37,614 nt of DNA. Source: Oscillospiraceae bacterium. Its GTDB lineage: Bacteria > Bacillota > Clostridia > Oscillospirales > Oscillospiraceae. Shown here one piece after another: positions 7,815-16,545 of this stretch; position 1 is the first letter of the stretch, and each line of letters begins with the position of its first letter. A model generated the notes under the pieces. That model was not told the origin of the DNA. It saw only the letters and a program-made list of their open reading frames with translations, and did no database searches. Both the position numbers and the translations under genes were made by a program. The DNA is taken from contig CACZUK010000005.1 of the NCBI GenBank assembly GCA_902784305.1, positions 1-37,614 on the forward strand, in the 5' to 3' direction.

Positions 7815-8642
7815 TCAGAAGCTACCGCCCCCGCCGGAGCCGCTGCGCCCGCTGGAGGAGCGGGTGGAGCTGGAGCTCTTCTTCTCCCGCTTGACCCGGT
7901 TCACGGTGCGGTAGAGGAAGAAGTCGGCGCTGTGGCGCAGGTGCACGCTGCCCTTGTCCAGGTAGAGATTGGCCTGGGTGGCCTCGTGGACGGTGTTCAT
8001 CTCATCCTTGAGGACGGTGGTCACGATCCAGGCGATGATCAGGCCGCCCACGATGGCGCCGAGGACAATCAGCGGCCGGAAGCCCTTGGGGAACTTGCCC
8101 TTGGTGAAGAGCACGTCCAAATCGTCCAGAGACGCGCTCACGCCCTCGGCGTACTCGCCCCGGGACAGGTAGGGGGAAATGGTGTTGTTCAGGTGGTCAA
8201 TATTGGCGTCCTTTTTGAACAGCTTCTCGCACTTTCCGGTGCCCCAGAAGTACCAGCCGCGGTTATTCTCCTCCATGGAGATGAACAAAACCACACCGTT
8301 GAAGTCGTCGCCCACGCCGTAGCCGTTGAAGACGTAGAAGTCGGCGGCGTACACGTCCCGCTCGATGCCGTAGGTGCTGGTGTCGGTGAAGACCACGAAG
8401 TCGCTCTCCGGATGGTTGGCGCGCAGGGCGTCCAGCTTGGCGGTCAGCTCCGCCTCCTCCTCGTCGGTGAAGATGTCCGCGTCGTCCACCAGACGGGGGG
8501 TGCTCTCCTCCGTGTGGAAGTCCACAAAGGCCTGCACGTCGTCGGGATACCAGGCGGGACCGCCCTCAATGGCCAGCGCGCTCATGGACAGGCAGCCCAG
8601 CAGCATCACCGCGCCCAGCAGGGTGCAAAATAACTTTTTCAT
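7815..8642 (-). CDS. ydjH: TPM-domain secreted/membrane protein (YdjH-like)
   Basis: This is a 275-aa membrane-anchored TPM-domain (YgcG/Psb32) protein. A signal peptide MKKLFCTLLGAVMLLGCLSM ends at an ALA-type cleavage site near residue 24. The TPM domain (about 45-185) contains the family pattern around VDDADIFTDEEEAELTAKLD and ends before a transmembrane helix at about 195-218. The tail is Ser/Arg/Gly-rich and ends GSGGGGSF, a common TPM-protein ending. I start at the ATG at 8642 (AAGGGGG upstream) rather than 15 codons earlier, because only the shorter form puts the signal peptide at the N-terminus. It lies 14 nt after the zinc-ribbon gene, so the two are surely cotranscribed. The role is probably as a membrane platform in envelope-stress protection, by analogy with Bacillus YdjH. 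Confidence 0.85.
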   Translation of the reverse strand: MKKLFCTLLGAVMLLGCLSMSALAIEGGPAWYPDDVQAFVDFHTEESTPRLVDDADIFTDEEEAELTAKLDALRANHPESDFVVFTDTSTYGIERDVYAADFYVFNGYGVGDDFNGVVLFISMEENNRGWYFWGTGKCEKLFKKDANIDHLNNTISPYLSRGEYAEGVSASLDDLDVLFTKGKFPKGFRPLIVLGAIVGGLIIAWIVTTVLKDEMNTVHEATQANLYLDKGSVHLRHSADFFLYRTVNRVKREKKSSSSTRSSSGRSGSGGGGSF

Positions 8643-8656
8643 CGCTGCGCACCCCC

Positions 8657-9739
8657 TTAGAAGAACAGATTGAGCAGGACATAGCACACAGCCGTCCCGA
8701 CGGCGCAGGCGCCCCAGAACCAGCGGGCGCTCTTGCCCTTGTCCACGGGCAGCTTTCCCACCACCTTGCCGGTCTGACCGTTGACGGCGTACTGGTACTT
8801 TTCGCCCTTATAGTTGCAGTTGAGCAGATAAACCGGCAAAAGAACGTATTTTACGCTGGAATCGGTAATCTGCATGCCGTTGTTGCGGATGTGGACGCTG
8901 GTGTAGCCCATACAGGTCTCCTTCAGCGTCTCCTCGGCGCTCTTCATCAGCCGGGCGCTGGCCCGGGGCAGCTCCGCGTCCGGCTCGCTGTCGAAGCGGT
9001 CGGCCAGGAAGCCGGAGAGGTAGCCCTCCTCGAAGTCCACCAGCTCGCTGAAGTCGAAGGGCTCCACGCTGTCCATCAAATCGTTGGACATCTTGGAGCT
9101 GGCATCCACCGGGATGTGGGAGAAGTGCATGGAGCCGTCGCGCTCAAGCATGTAGTGGTGCACCTCGGTCACGTCGTAGTCGCCCTCCCGGTAGGAGAAC
9201 ACCCGCTCGCCCTCCAGGTTCACGCCGCCCTCCACGCCGCAGTCGAAGAGCCAGAAGGGCACATAAAGGCCCTGCACCTCGGAGAGGTAGGTGTCCTTGA
9301 AAAAGTTGTTGGGCAGCAGCTTTTTGCCCTGATAGAACTTCTTCACCAGGCCCGGCAGGTCCTTGGGCTTGTACTTGAAGGGGATGACCGCGTTGGGCCG
9401 CACGCCGCCCTGCACCCGCTCGTTCATCACGATCACGTTGTCGCAGTAGGGGCACTTGGTGGCGGCGGTGGTGCCGTCGGCCTCGATGGTGGCGCCGCAG
9501 GACTGGCAGGTGTACACCGCCGTGTTCATGGTCTCGTGGGAGGTTTCGTTTTTGTAGCCGCTCCAGTCGAAGCCCTGCTGCTCGTGTACGCCACGGGCGG
9601 ACATGGACACCTCGGAGACGGAAAAGGCGCTCCCACAGGCGGCGCAGCGCATCTGACCCGACTCCGGGTCGAACTCCAGCGGCGCACCGCAGTTTGGACA
9701 TTTGTACTCGTTTACATTGGTCAGCTCTTTCTCGTCCAT
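8657..9739 (-). CDS. ydjG: Zinc-ribbon membrane protein (YdjG-like)
   Basis: This 360-aa protein has two N-terminal zinc ribbons: CPNCGAPL..CAACGS at about 14-37 and CQSCG..CPYCDN at about 77-100. A large soluble domain of the YdjG/TFIIB-type zinc-ribbon family follows, with family-like stretches IPFKYKPKDL and GLYVPFWLFDC. There is a single C-terminal membrane anchor (about 338-358, CAVGTAVCYVLLNLFF). Gene order zinc ribbon-TPM-SPFH matches Bacillus ydjG-ydjH-ydjI. It is the first gene of the operon, with a consensus promoter at 9821-9848 and a GAGGGA site before the ATG. It is expected to form a membrane complex with the TPM protein. Confidence 0.85.
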   Translation of the reverse strand: MDEKELTNVNEYKCPNCGAPLEFDPESGQMRCAACGSAFSVSEVSMSARGVHEQQGFDWSGYKNETSHETMNTAVYTCQSCGATIEADGTTAATKCPYCDNVIVMNERVQGGVRPNAVIPFKYKPKDLPGLVKKFYQGKKLLPNNFFKDTYLSEVQGLYVPFWLFDCGVEGGVNLEGERVFSYREGDYDVTEVHHYMLERDGSMHFSHIPVDASSKMSNDLMDSVEPFDFSELVDFEEGYLSGFLADRFDSEPDAELPRASARLMKSAEETLKETCMGYTSVHIRNNGMQITDSSVKYVLLPVYLLNCNYKGEKYQYAVNGQTGKVVGKLPVDKGKSARWFWGACAVGTAVCYVLLNLFF

Positions 9740-9820
9740 AGGCGTCCCTCACTTTCTGTTGCTGCTGTATGGACTGGACGGGATGTCTCCCGCCCGCCTC
9801 AGCGGGGCTGTACAGGTTCC

Positions 9821-9848
9821 ATTATACCGATTTCCCGAAAAATTGCAA
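9821..9848 (-). promoter_or_regulatory. Sigma-A promoter of the ydjGHI-like operon
   Basis: On the minus strand, TTGCAA (9848-9843) and a perfect TATAAT (9826-9821) are 16 bp apart. No separate stress-sigma type promoter was recognised, unlike the SigW control known for the Bacillus operon. Confidence 0.75.
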
Positions 9849-9909
9849 CTGGAAATGCACAAAATCCGGAAAGCATCCGATGTGGGGCACTCTGGTCCGG
9901 CCTCGCGCC

Positions 9910-12900
9910 TCAGCCCTCGCGCTCCCGCAGGCTGGTCAGGGCGCTCTTGTGGACCTCCTCCGCGTCGCGCTCCCCGTGCCAGCGGCCCACGCCGCAGCGC
10001 AGGTCGACGCCGGCGATCTGGGCGGCCGTTTCGGCCTGACGGAGCTGGCGCTCCAGGTTCTGATAGTCCCGGCCCTTCACCAGAGCGGCAAATTCGTCCT
10101 CCTCCGCCCGGAAGACCGGGCTGTGCTTGAACGCGTCGCAGACGATGCCCCGGGCCGTGCGCAGCAGGCGGTTCTCCGCGGCGCGGCCCTGGCTGCTGCG
10201 CACCTTCTCCAGCTCCTCCACCCGGAAGAGCACCACGGCAAAGCCCTCCTGAATGCTGTCGTGAAGCTGCTCGGTGATGTCCTCCATGGCCTGAACGTAG
10301 GCCTTGCGGTTGCGCACCCCGGTGACCGCGTCGATGTTGGCCTGCCGGCGGGCCTGCTCCAGCTGGTCGGCGTAGATTCGCTCCCGCTCCACCTGACTGG
10401 TGACGTTGTTCAGGCCGATGATGAGCTGCGGCCCGTCCTTCTCCTCCACCATGGCGGCCTTCGCGTTCACATAAATTGTCTTTTCCTGCATTTTCAGCCG
10501 ATATTGGAGGGAAAACAGGCCGTTTTCCCGCACCGCCTCCAGCACCTTCTCCCGGGTGAACAGGGAGAGGAAGCGCTCCAGGTCCTCGGGGACCACCACC
10601 CGGAGGCCGCGGCGCCGGGCCTCCTCAAAGAAGCGCTCGCCCTGCTTGGGAACGCCCAGAACGTGGTAATCCTCCGTGGCGGAGTACTCCACAAAGTGGT
10701 CTGTTTCGGGATTCACGGTGTAAATGCACACAAAGTCCCCGGTCAGGGCCATAATCCGGGAATAGGTGGTGCGCTCGGCCCGGGCGCGCTCCAGCGCCGC
10801 CTTCTGGCGCATTTGCGCGTCCACATTGTTCACGCCGATGATGATGCGGCTGTTGCCCCGGGTCATGCGCACGGCCTTGAGGTTCATATACACCGGTTTT
10901 CCGTTCACCATCTGCCGGTAGGTCATGGTGAAGACGCCCACCTCGTCCAACGCCTGAATCACCCGCTCCCGGGTGAAGACCCGGACGAACTCGTCCACGT
11001 CGCCGTCGTAGAGCAGCCGTTTGGCGTCCTCGCGGCTGCTCTCGAAGAAGTGCTCGCCGTGGCGCTCCAGGGCCAGGTCGCCCAGCTCCGCGTCGGAGCG
11101 GAACTCCGCGAACTGCTCCGTGTCCAAATCCACATAGAACAGATTGCTGTAGTCGGAGGAGAGCGCCTTGGCGATGTGGGCAAAGCTCACCGCGGACGGG
11201 TCCTGGTTGTCCTTGATGGACAGCACCGCCACGGCCACCGCCGCGGTGCCCTTCACCGGGTTCACCGCCACCCGCTTGAGGAAGGCGTGGGCGGTGGTGC
11301 CGTCCCCGATTTCCTCGTCAATCATTATGCGGTTGCCGTCCAGGCCGCAGCGGCGCATGGCCTTCAGGAAGCCGTAGCCCATGCGGCCCTCCCCCATGGA
11401 GTAGGGCACCCAGATGCCCACCAGAGCGATGCCGAACAGCTTCTCCATGAAGCCCCGGTAGGTGCTGTTGCAGCGCACCACCATAAACTCCTCGCCGTTG
11501 GACTCCAGAATCGCCATGGGAATCGTGTCGAAGTAGCGCCGCAGATTCTCCTGCTCCCCCTGGCCCAGGGTGGTCATGTCGTAGAGGTTGATGCGCCCGA
11601 TGGCCGCGTAGTAGTCCGTCTCCTCCGGGTTCTCGAAGCCGATGGCCGTGCCGCTGCGGTAGCGCTCCAGCACGTCCTCAAAGGGCAGCGGCTTGCAGTA
11701 GTAGTAGCCCTGGAGCTTCGTGCAGCCCACCTCCTTGAGGAAGTCCGCCTGCTCCCGGGTCTCCACGCCCTCGCACACCGTGTCGATGCCCAGGCCGATG
11801 GCCATTTTGATGAGCTCGGTCAGGATGATGCGGCTCTCCTCGCCCTCGTCGAAGCGCTCCATGAAGCGCATATCCAGCTTCATGAGGTCGAAGCGGATGC
11901 TCTGCATCACGTCCAGAGAGGAGTAGCCGCTGCCGAAGTCGTCCATCCACACCTGGAAGCCCAGAGCCTGGAAGCGCTCCACCTGCTCCTTCATGAACTC
12001 GAAATTGCTGCCGATGACGCTCTCCGTCACCTCGATGGTAATCATCTCCCGGCCCACGCCGGCCTCGTCCACCCGGCGGCGAATCTCCTCCACGATGTCG
12101 CAGGTCTCGAAGTCGTAGCGGGACAGATTCACGGACACGGGCACCACATACAGGCCCTCCGCGCGCTGCAAGCGGAAGCGCTCGATGACCTGGTCCACTA
12201 TATAGAGGTCCAGCTTGTAAATCAGCCGGGCGTCCTCAATGGCCGGAATGAACTCCGCCGGGGACAAAAAGCCCTTCACCGGGTCAATCCACCGGGCCAG
12301 CGCCTCCTCGTCGCACACCCGGCCGTTGGCCGCCCGGACGATGGGCTGGTAGTGGACCTGAATCCAGTGCTCCCGCAGCGCCTGGTCCAGATGCTCCACG
12401 ATGTAGCGCCGGTTCTCCGCCGTGCTGAGCATGGACTCGGTGAAATAGCGGTAGGAGGAGTGGAAGGAGCCCTTCAGCTCCTCGCAGGCGTAGCTGGCCT
12501 TGTCGCAGGCCAGGGCCATGTCCGCCTCGTCCTCCGACACCAGGTAGATGCCCACCCGCACGGGCAGGCTCCGGCCCTCGTTAAGCTGGGCCGCCTCGGC
12601 AAAGAGCCGTTCCAGCTCCTCCTCCAGGCCTTCGGCCCGGGTGTAGACCGCGAAGTGGTCCGAGCCGAAGCGGCTGCAATTCTCATTGCTGAAGCGCCGC
12701 GCCAGCGCCTTGGCAAAGGCCCGCAGCAGCTTGTCGCCCTCCGCGAAGCCGTGGCGGCTGTTGAAGAACTTCATGCCGCTCAGGTCGATGTAGAGCACCG
12801 CTATCTGCTCCTTCTCGTCCCGCAGCGTCTCCTGCGCCGCCTTGGCCAGGTTGAAGAAGTAGGTCATGTTCGGCATGCCCGTCAACCCGTCGAAGTAGCT

Positions 12901-13368
12901 CTGGTGCACCAGACTCTCCTCCCGCAGCACCCGCCGGAAGGAGTCCTGCACCGTCTCCTCCGCGCTCTCCGGGCCCACGGCGTAGCTGCCCTCGTCCATG
13001 TACCAGACGTAGGCCAGCCGCTCCCCGGTGTCCATCCAGCGGTGCTCCCCCAGGGCGTGGACGATGCGGTACGCCGCGCTCTTGTTGGGCTGCATCCGGT
13101 AGACCACCTCGTAGGGCTCCCCCCTGGTGGCGAAGCGGAAGGCCGTGTCCGCCAGCCGCGCCGCGTCGTCGGGGTGGGCGGTGCTGTACATGTCGTTGCG
13201 CATCACCGCGTAGGCCTCCTCCAGCGTGTCAAACTGAAAGAGCTTCCTGAATCCATCCGAGAGCACCAGCGTCACCACCCGCTGCTCCACAAACTGATAG
13301 ATGCCCAGAGGTGCGGGCAGAGCCTCCAGCATGGCCCTGGTCTGCGCCTCGAACTCGTACCTTTTCAT
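9910..13368 (-). CDS. PAS / degenerate GGDEF / EAL / PAS-like repeats / degenerate GGDEF protein
   Basis: This 1152-aa cytoplasmic protein is probably a c-di-GMP phosphodiesterase. Order: PAS (about 10-130); GGDEF-like domain in which the signature reads GSDHF (235-239); EAL domain (about 325-580); two related PAS-like modules (about 735-880 and 885-1000); and a C-terminal GGDEF-like domain reading AEEDEF (1088-1093). The EAL domain keeps the expected acidic and amide residues: EAL at 355-357, VNLSR, EVTES, MDDFGSGYSS, CEGVET and QGYYYCKPLP. Both cyclase signatures are damaged, so the protein should degrade rather than make the messenger; the first may bind GTP as a regulator. I start at the ATG at 13368 (AAAGGGGA site), because an earlier ATG at 13458 lies inside the promoter. 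It has no membrane segment. Confidence 0.92.
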   Translation of the reverse strand: MKRYEFEAQTRAMLEALPAPLGIYQFVEQRVVTLVLSDGFRKLFQFDTLEEAYAVMRNDMYSTAHPDDAARLADTAFRFATRGEPYEVVYRMQPNKSAAYRIVHALGEHRWMDTGERLAYVWYMDEGSYAVGPESAEETVQDSFRRVLREESLVHQSYFDGLTGMPNMTYFFNLAKAAQETLRDEKEQIAVLYIDLSGMKFFNSRHGFAEGDKLLRAFAKALARRFSNENCSRFGSDHFAVYTRAEGLEEELERLFAEAAQLNEGRSLPVRVGIYLVSEDEADMALACDKASYACEELKGSFHSSYRYFTESMLSTAENRRYIVEHLDQALREHWIQVHYQPIVRAANGRVCDEEALARWIDPVKGFLSPAEFIPAIEDARLIYKLDLYIVDQVIERFRLQRAEGLYVVPVSVNLSRYDFETCDIVEEIRRRVDEAGVGREMITIEVTESVIGSNFEFMKEQVERFQALGFQVWMDDFGSGYSSLDVMQSIRFDLMKLDMRFMERFDEGEESRIILTELIKMAIGLGIDTVCEGVETREQADFLKEVGCTKLQGYYYCKPLPFEDVLERYRSGTAIGFENPEETDYYAAIGRINLYDMTTLGQGEQENLRRYFDTIPMAILESNGEEFMVVRCNSTYRGFMEKLFGIALVGIWVPYSMGEGRMGYGFLKAMRRCGLDGNRIMIDEEIGDGTTAHAFLKRVAVNPVKGTAAVAVAVLSIKDNQDPSAVSFAHIAKALSSDYSNLFYVDLDTEQFAEFRSDAELGDLALERHGEHFFESSREDAKRLLYDGDVDEFVRVFTRERVIQALDEVGVFTMTYRQMVNGKPVYMNLKAVRMTRGNSRIIIGVNNVDAQMRQKAALERARAERTTYSRIMALTGDFVCIYTVNPETDHFVEYSATEDYHVLGVPKQGERFFEEARRRGLRVVVPEDLERFLSLFTREKVLEAVRENGLFSLQYRLKMQEKTIYVNAKAAMVEEKDGPQLIIGLNNVTSQVERERIYADQLEQARRQANIDAVTGVRNRKAYVQAMEDITEQLHDSIQEGFAVVLFRVEELEKVRSSQGRAAENRLLRTARGIVCDAFKHSPVFRAEEDEFAALVKGRDYQNLERQLRQAETAAQIAGVDLRCGVGRWHGERDAEEVHKSALTSLREREG

Positions 13369-13449
13369 GCGCCGTCCCCTTTCGAACTGCCGTCGCCTTT
13401 TCCACATTCCCCGGTCAGAGGGCGGAAAATTCTTCCTGTCTAAACTATT

Positions 13450-13478
13450 ATTGTACACGAATCAACCGGGCGTGTCAA
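13450..13478 (-). promoter_or_regulatory. Sigma-A promoter of the EAL gene
   Basis: On the minus strand, a perfect TTGACA (13478-13473) and TACAAT (13455-13450) are 17 bp apart. The predicted transcription start near 13443 lies downstream of the ATG at 13458, which settles the start codon of the EAL protein. Confidence 0.85.
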
Positions 13479-13530
13479 CCACAAGCACCCATTTCCGCGC
13501 GGGTTTCACGCATTTTTCAGCAAACGGCGC

Positions 13531-15387
13531 TCACACATAGGTGGCCTGATTGCCCTTGCTCTGCTTGCTGCGGTACATGCCCTCGTCCGAGCGCCGGTAG
13601 AGGGATTCGAAGCTGTCCACGCCCTCCGGCCGCGTAAACGTGACACCCACGCTGACCGTGATGACGCGCCCCCGCAGCGCCGGGATGTGAATCTCCCGCA
13701 CCCGGCTGAACAGGCGCTCCACCAGCCGCTCGGCCTGCTCCCGGCCCGTCAGGGAGGGCGCGAAGGCCGCGAATTCGTCTCCGCCCAGCCGGAACACCAC
13801 GTCCGTGCCCCGGAAGGTCGCCCGGACGCAGTTGGCCACCGCCACAATCACCTGGTCGCCCACGTTGTGGCCCAGCTGGTCGTTCACCGACTTGAAGTGG
13901 TCCACGTCCAGCAGCAGGAACATGCCGCCCAGACCCTCGTCCATGCGCGCGCGCACCTGGGCCTCGCCGCTGCTGCGGTTGCGGATTTTGGTCAGCGGGT
14001 CCGTCTCCGCCAGACGGCGCAGGCGTTCCTGCTGCCGCCGCTCCTCTTCGATGGACTCCGCCGCGCAGAGAATCTGGCACAGATGCCCGTCTTCGTCCCG
14101 CTCCACCGGCACATAGCGCAGGCGCATCCAGCGCTCCGTGCTGGTCAGAAACTCCAGGGAGACGAAGCGGCGGTTGCCCATGCGCTGGTCCAAATCGTCC
14201 AGGGTCAGGAACCGCTCCACCGCCTCCAGGGAATCCGGGTCCGCGATGTCCCGGGCCAGCATCCGCAAACTGGAGCGACAGTGCTCGCCGCTGCCGCCCA
14301 GCAGCTGCTCCACCAGAGGGGATGGGCGCAGGGCCCGGATGCGGTCCGCCTTCAGGTCGATGAGGTACATGGCCTCGAAGACCTCCGCGGCGGCCTGAAT
14401 CTCCCGGCTGAGCTGCTCCGTCTCCCGGCGCCTGCGGCTCAGACCCAGATACAGCAGCGTCAGACCCAGCACGACGCAGATGACCGCCAGCGCTGAGCAC
14501 ACAAAAATGTAGCGCAAAGGCCCGAAAAGCCGCTCATAGCGCACCACCAGCACGGAATACCATTCCTTGTTGACCTGCCGGGTGAAGGCAATCTGCCGCC
14601 CCTCCGGCCCTTTCAGGTGGTACACGCCCTCCTTGCCCTCCAGCACCTTTTTGGCCAGGGAGCACTGGCAGTCGCCGTCCTCGTTCATGTAGTTTTTGCC
14701 GATTTCCTTCTCGTCCGAGTGGACAATCACGCAGCCGTGGCTGTCCAGCACCATGGCCGCGTCCACCTGCTCCTTGCGCTCCATCTCCTCCATCAGCCGC
14801 TGCGCGCCGTCCATGTGGATGTCCATGGAAATGACGCTCTCCCCGTCCGCCAGCAGCCGGCTCACCGACATGGTCATGGAACGGGTCTGAAAGTTCACAA
14901 AAGGCCGCACCAGGGCCGTCTCTCCCTTCGCCGCCAGAGCCTCCTGATACCAGGGCCGCTGGGTGGGCTGATAGGTCAGCGCCGGAATCCAGCCGGAGCC
15001 GTCCAGATACTCGCCGCGGATGTAGCCGTAGATGCCCGTGGTGTTGCTGTCCACCAGCGCGGAGACGACCTCCGTCTCGTGGACCAGGTAGTCGCCGATT
15101 TCCTTGTTGTCGGCGCCGTCGCGCATCATCTCCTCCACATGGCGGGCGCTGAACTCCACCGCGTCCACGGGCCGGTTCAGATAGTTCTCCAGGTCATGGG
15201 CGATTTGCACGGTATTGGTCTGCCAGAGGTTCTCCAGATTCTGCCGGGAGCTTCTGTAAAGACAGAAAAAAACCACAACGATAAACAGCACAGCGCCGCT
15301 GAGCACCGCGGCGAAGGCCATCCCCCGCTTCATATTGTGAATCCGGCCCGGTTTGAGGACCCTTTCACCGCTTTTTTCCGGTTCCAT
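13531..15387 (-). CDS. Cache-PAS-GGDEF membrane diguanylate cyclase
   Basis: This 618-aa protein is predicted to synthesise c-di-GMP in response to an outside ligand. A first membrane helix lies at about 22-43. A double-Cache type extracytoplasmic domain (about 48-290) follows, with the family-like stretch RPWYQEALAAKGE. After a second helix at about 292-318 come a PAS-like domain (about 330-450) and a GGDEF domain. GGDEF is intact at 535-539 and is preceded five residues upstream by RGTD, a proper RxxD inhibitory site. I use the ATG at 15387, since a GAGGTG site precedes it while the next Met (18 codons on) has none. Its own promoter is at 15439-15467. Cache domains of this type often bind amino acids or other small metabolites; the ligand here is unknown. 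Confidence 0.92.
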   Translation of the reverse strand: MEPEKSGERVLKPGRIHNMKRGMAFAAVLSGAVLFIVVVFFCLYRSSRQNLENLWQTNTVQIAHDLENYLNRPVDAVEFSARHVEEMMRDGADNKEIGDYLVHETEVVSALVDSNTTGIYGYIRGEYLDGSGWIPALTYQPTQRPWYQEALAAKGETALVRPFVNFQTRSMTMSVSRLLADGESVISMDIHMDGAQRLMEEMERKEQVDAAMVLDSHGCVIVHSDEKEIGKNYMNEDGDCQCSLAKKVLEGKEGVYHLKGPEGRQIAFTRQVNKEWYSVLVVRYERLFGPLRYIFVCSALAVICVVLGLTLLYLGLSRRRRETEQLSREIQAAAEVFEAMYLIDLKADRIRALRPSPLVEQLLGGSGEHCRSSLRMLARDIADPDSLEAVERFLTLDDLDQRMGNRRFVSLEFLTSTERWMRLRYVPVERDEDGHLCQILCAAESIEEERRQQERLRRLAETDPLTKIRNRSSGEAQVRARMDEGLGGMFLLLDVDHFKSVNDQLGHNVGDQVIVAVANCVRATFRGTDVVFRLGGDEFAAFAPSLTGREQAERLVERLFSRVREIHIPALRGRVITVSVGVTFTRPEGVDSFESLYRRSDEGMYRSKQSKGNQATYV

Positions 15388-15438
15388 TCCTGTTTTTCAC
15401 CTCGTTTCCGCCGGAGAGACAAGGTCCCTCCAGCCTCT

Positions 15439-15467
15439 ATTATACTGTCCGGATACGAAAGGAGCAA
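15439..15467 (-). promoter_or_regulatory. Sigma-A promoter of the Cache-GGDEF gene
   Basis: On the minus strand, TTGCTC (15467-15462) and a perfect TATAAT (15444-15439) are 17 bp apart. Confidence 0.75.
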
Positions 15468-15544
15468 GACTTTTTCCGCCAGGGCAACCGCATTTAAAAA
15501 TTCATTGTTTTTCCGCAAAAATGGACCTGTTTTCCACTGTTTTC

Positions 15545-15610
15545 GTAGGGGCGACCTGTGGTCGCCCGGCAAGGATTGAGAGAATCCCGGTGACCACAGG
15601 TCGCCCCTAC
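15545..15610. repeat. 66-bp inverted-repeat element (MITE/REP-like)
   Basis: GTAGGGGCGACCTGTGGTC at the left end is the exact reverse complement of GACCACAGGTCGCCCCTAC at the right end (19 bp), with a smaller inner GAGAATCCCGG-type stem. Flanks are TTTTC and ACAAAAC. Elements with GTAGGGGCGACC ends are common between genes in gut Clostridia (from memory), and this one has no coding capacity. It lies between two minus-strand transcripts. Confidence 0.7.
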
Positions 15611-15703
15611 ACAAAACGACGGCAAATCGGGCCTTTGCTGTGCGAAAACAGCAAAATTTCAAATGCGCTTGCACTGCTTTTTCCGCTGTGCGCGCAAAGC
15701 AAA

Positions 15704-15726
15704 AGCCTGGGATTCTGTCCCAGGCT
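15704..15726 (-). terminator. Intrinsic terminator of ribU
   Basis: AGCCTGGGA and TCCCAGGCT form a perfect 9-bp stem with a 5-nt loop. On the minus strand it is followed by TTTTGCTTTG. It lies 70 nt beyond the ribU stop codon. Confidence 0.7.
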
Positions 15727-15797
15727 CTTGCCTTGTCTGAAAAACGGAGCAGAAATCCGTCACGCGCCTTTTTTGTACCGCTGCCGCGGCACGCACC

Positions 15798-16433
15798 TCA
15801 CCGGGCTCTGCCGTGGAGCACCGGGGAGAGGGGCTTGTAGATGCAGTAGCACAGCAGCGCGTCCAGCAGGCCCTTGCACAGCGTGAAGGGCAGGTTGAAC
15901 ACCGTCAGGCAGAACAGCAGCCCGTAGTTGCCGGGGAGAATCGCCTGATACATGCCCACAATGGCCTCCATGGGCATGCCATAGAACACCACATAGGCCG
16001 GATAGACCACGAAGTAGTTCAGCGGCACGCACAGCAGCGCCATCACCGCCGCGCCGGTCAGGCAGGCGACAATGGCCCCCTTCCGGGTCTTGTTGCGCCG
16101 GTAGAGCCAGCCCGCCGTGAAGGCGAAGGAGGCGCCCAGCAGGAAGTTGGACAGCTCGCCCACGCCCGCGGAGGAGGTGCCCTTGAGCAGGATGTGCAGC
16201 AGGTTCTTCACCAGCTCGATGGCCACGCCGTACACCGGACCCAGGGCGAAGGTGCCCAGCAGGGCGGGCAGGTCGGAGATGTCCAGCTTGATGAAGCTGG
16301 GAATCAGCATCGGGATGGGGAACTCCAGGAACATCAGCACGAAGGCCACCGCCGAGAGCATGGCGGCCACGGTGAGGCTGCGCGCGTTCACGCCGGAGCG
16401 GACGGCTGCGCTGGTATTGGTGGTATTGTTCAT
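15798..16433 (-). CDS. ribU: Riboflavin ECF transporter S component RibU
   Basis: This 211-aa integral membrane protein with about six helices is the riboflavin-binding subunit that works with the shared ECF module (EcfA, EcfA', EcfT, not in this window). The call rests on the family-like segments FLEFPIPMLIPSFIKLDISDLPALLGTFALGP and KNLLHILLKGTSSAGVGELSNF, together with an FMN riboswitch directly upstream; the two support each other strongly. I start at the ATG at 16433, nine nt after AAAGGAG. A GTG at 16442 would leave no room for the ribosome binding site. Expression should fall when FMN is plentiful. The C-terminus ends PVLHGRAR. Confidence 0.96.
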   Translation of the reverse strand: MNNTTNTSAAVRSGVNARSLTVAAMLSAVAFVLMFLEFPIPMLIPSFIKLDISDLPALLGTFALGPVYGVAIELVKNLLHILLKGTSSAGVGELSNFLLGASFAFTAGWLYRRNKTRKGAIVACLTGAAVMALLCVPLNYFVVYPAYVVFYGMPMEAIVGMYQAILPGNYGLLFCLTVFNLPFTLCKGLLDALLCYCIYKPLSPVLHGRAR

Positions 16434-16545
16434 GAAAAACACTCCTTTGGGTCTGGCCCGAAATAATTGACGCCTGAAAGACGTGGTCCTCCAGGCTCAA
16501 CCAGACCCCCCGCGCCGCGCAAACGCCGCGCCGGGAGCGTCCTCG

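Noticed and set aside
9769-13443. A 1224-codon open frame on the plus strand opposite the EAL gene
   Set aside because: Same shadow effect: its translation is His/Leu/Val repeats without domains, while the minus strand encodes a complete EAL protein.
13369-13458. A longer EAL protein starting at the ATG at 13458
   Set aside because: A TTGACA-17-TACAAT promoter covers 13450-13478, so that ATG is upstream of the predicted transcript start, and the ATG at 13368 has a good ribosome binding site.
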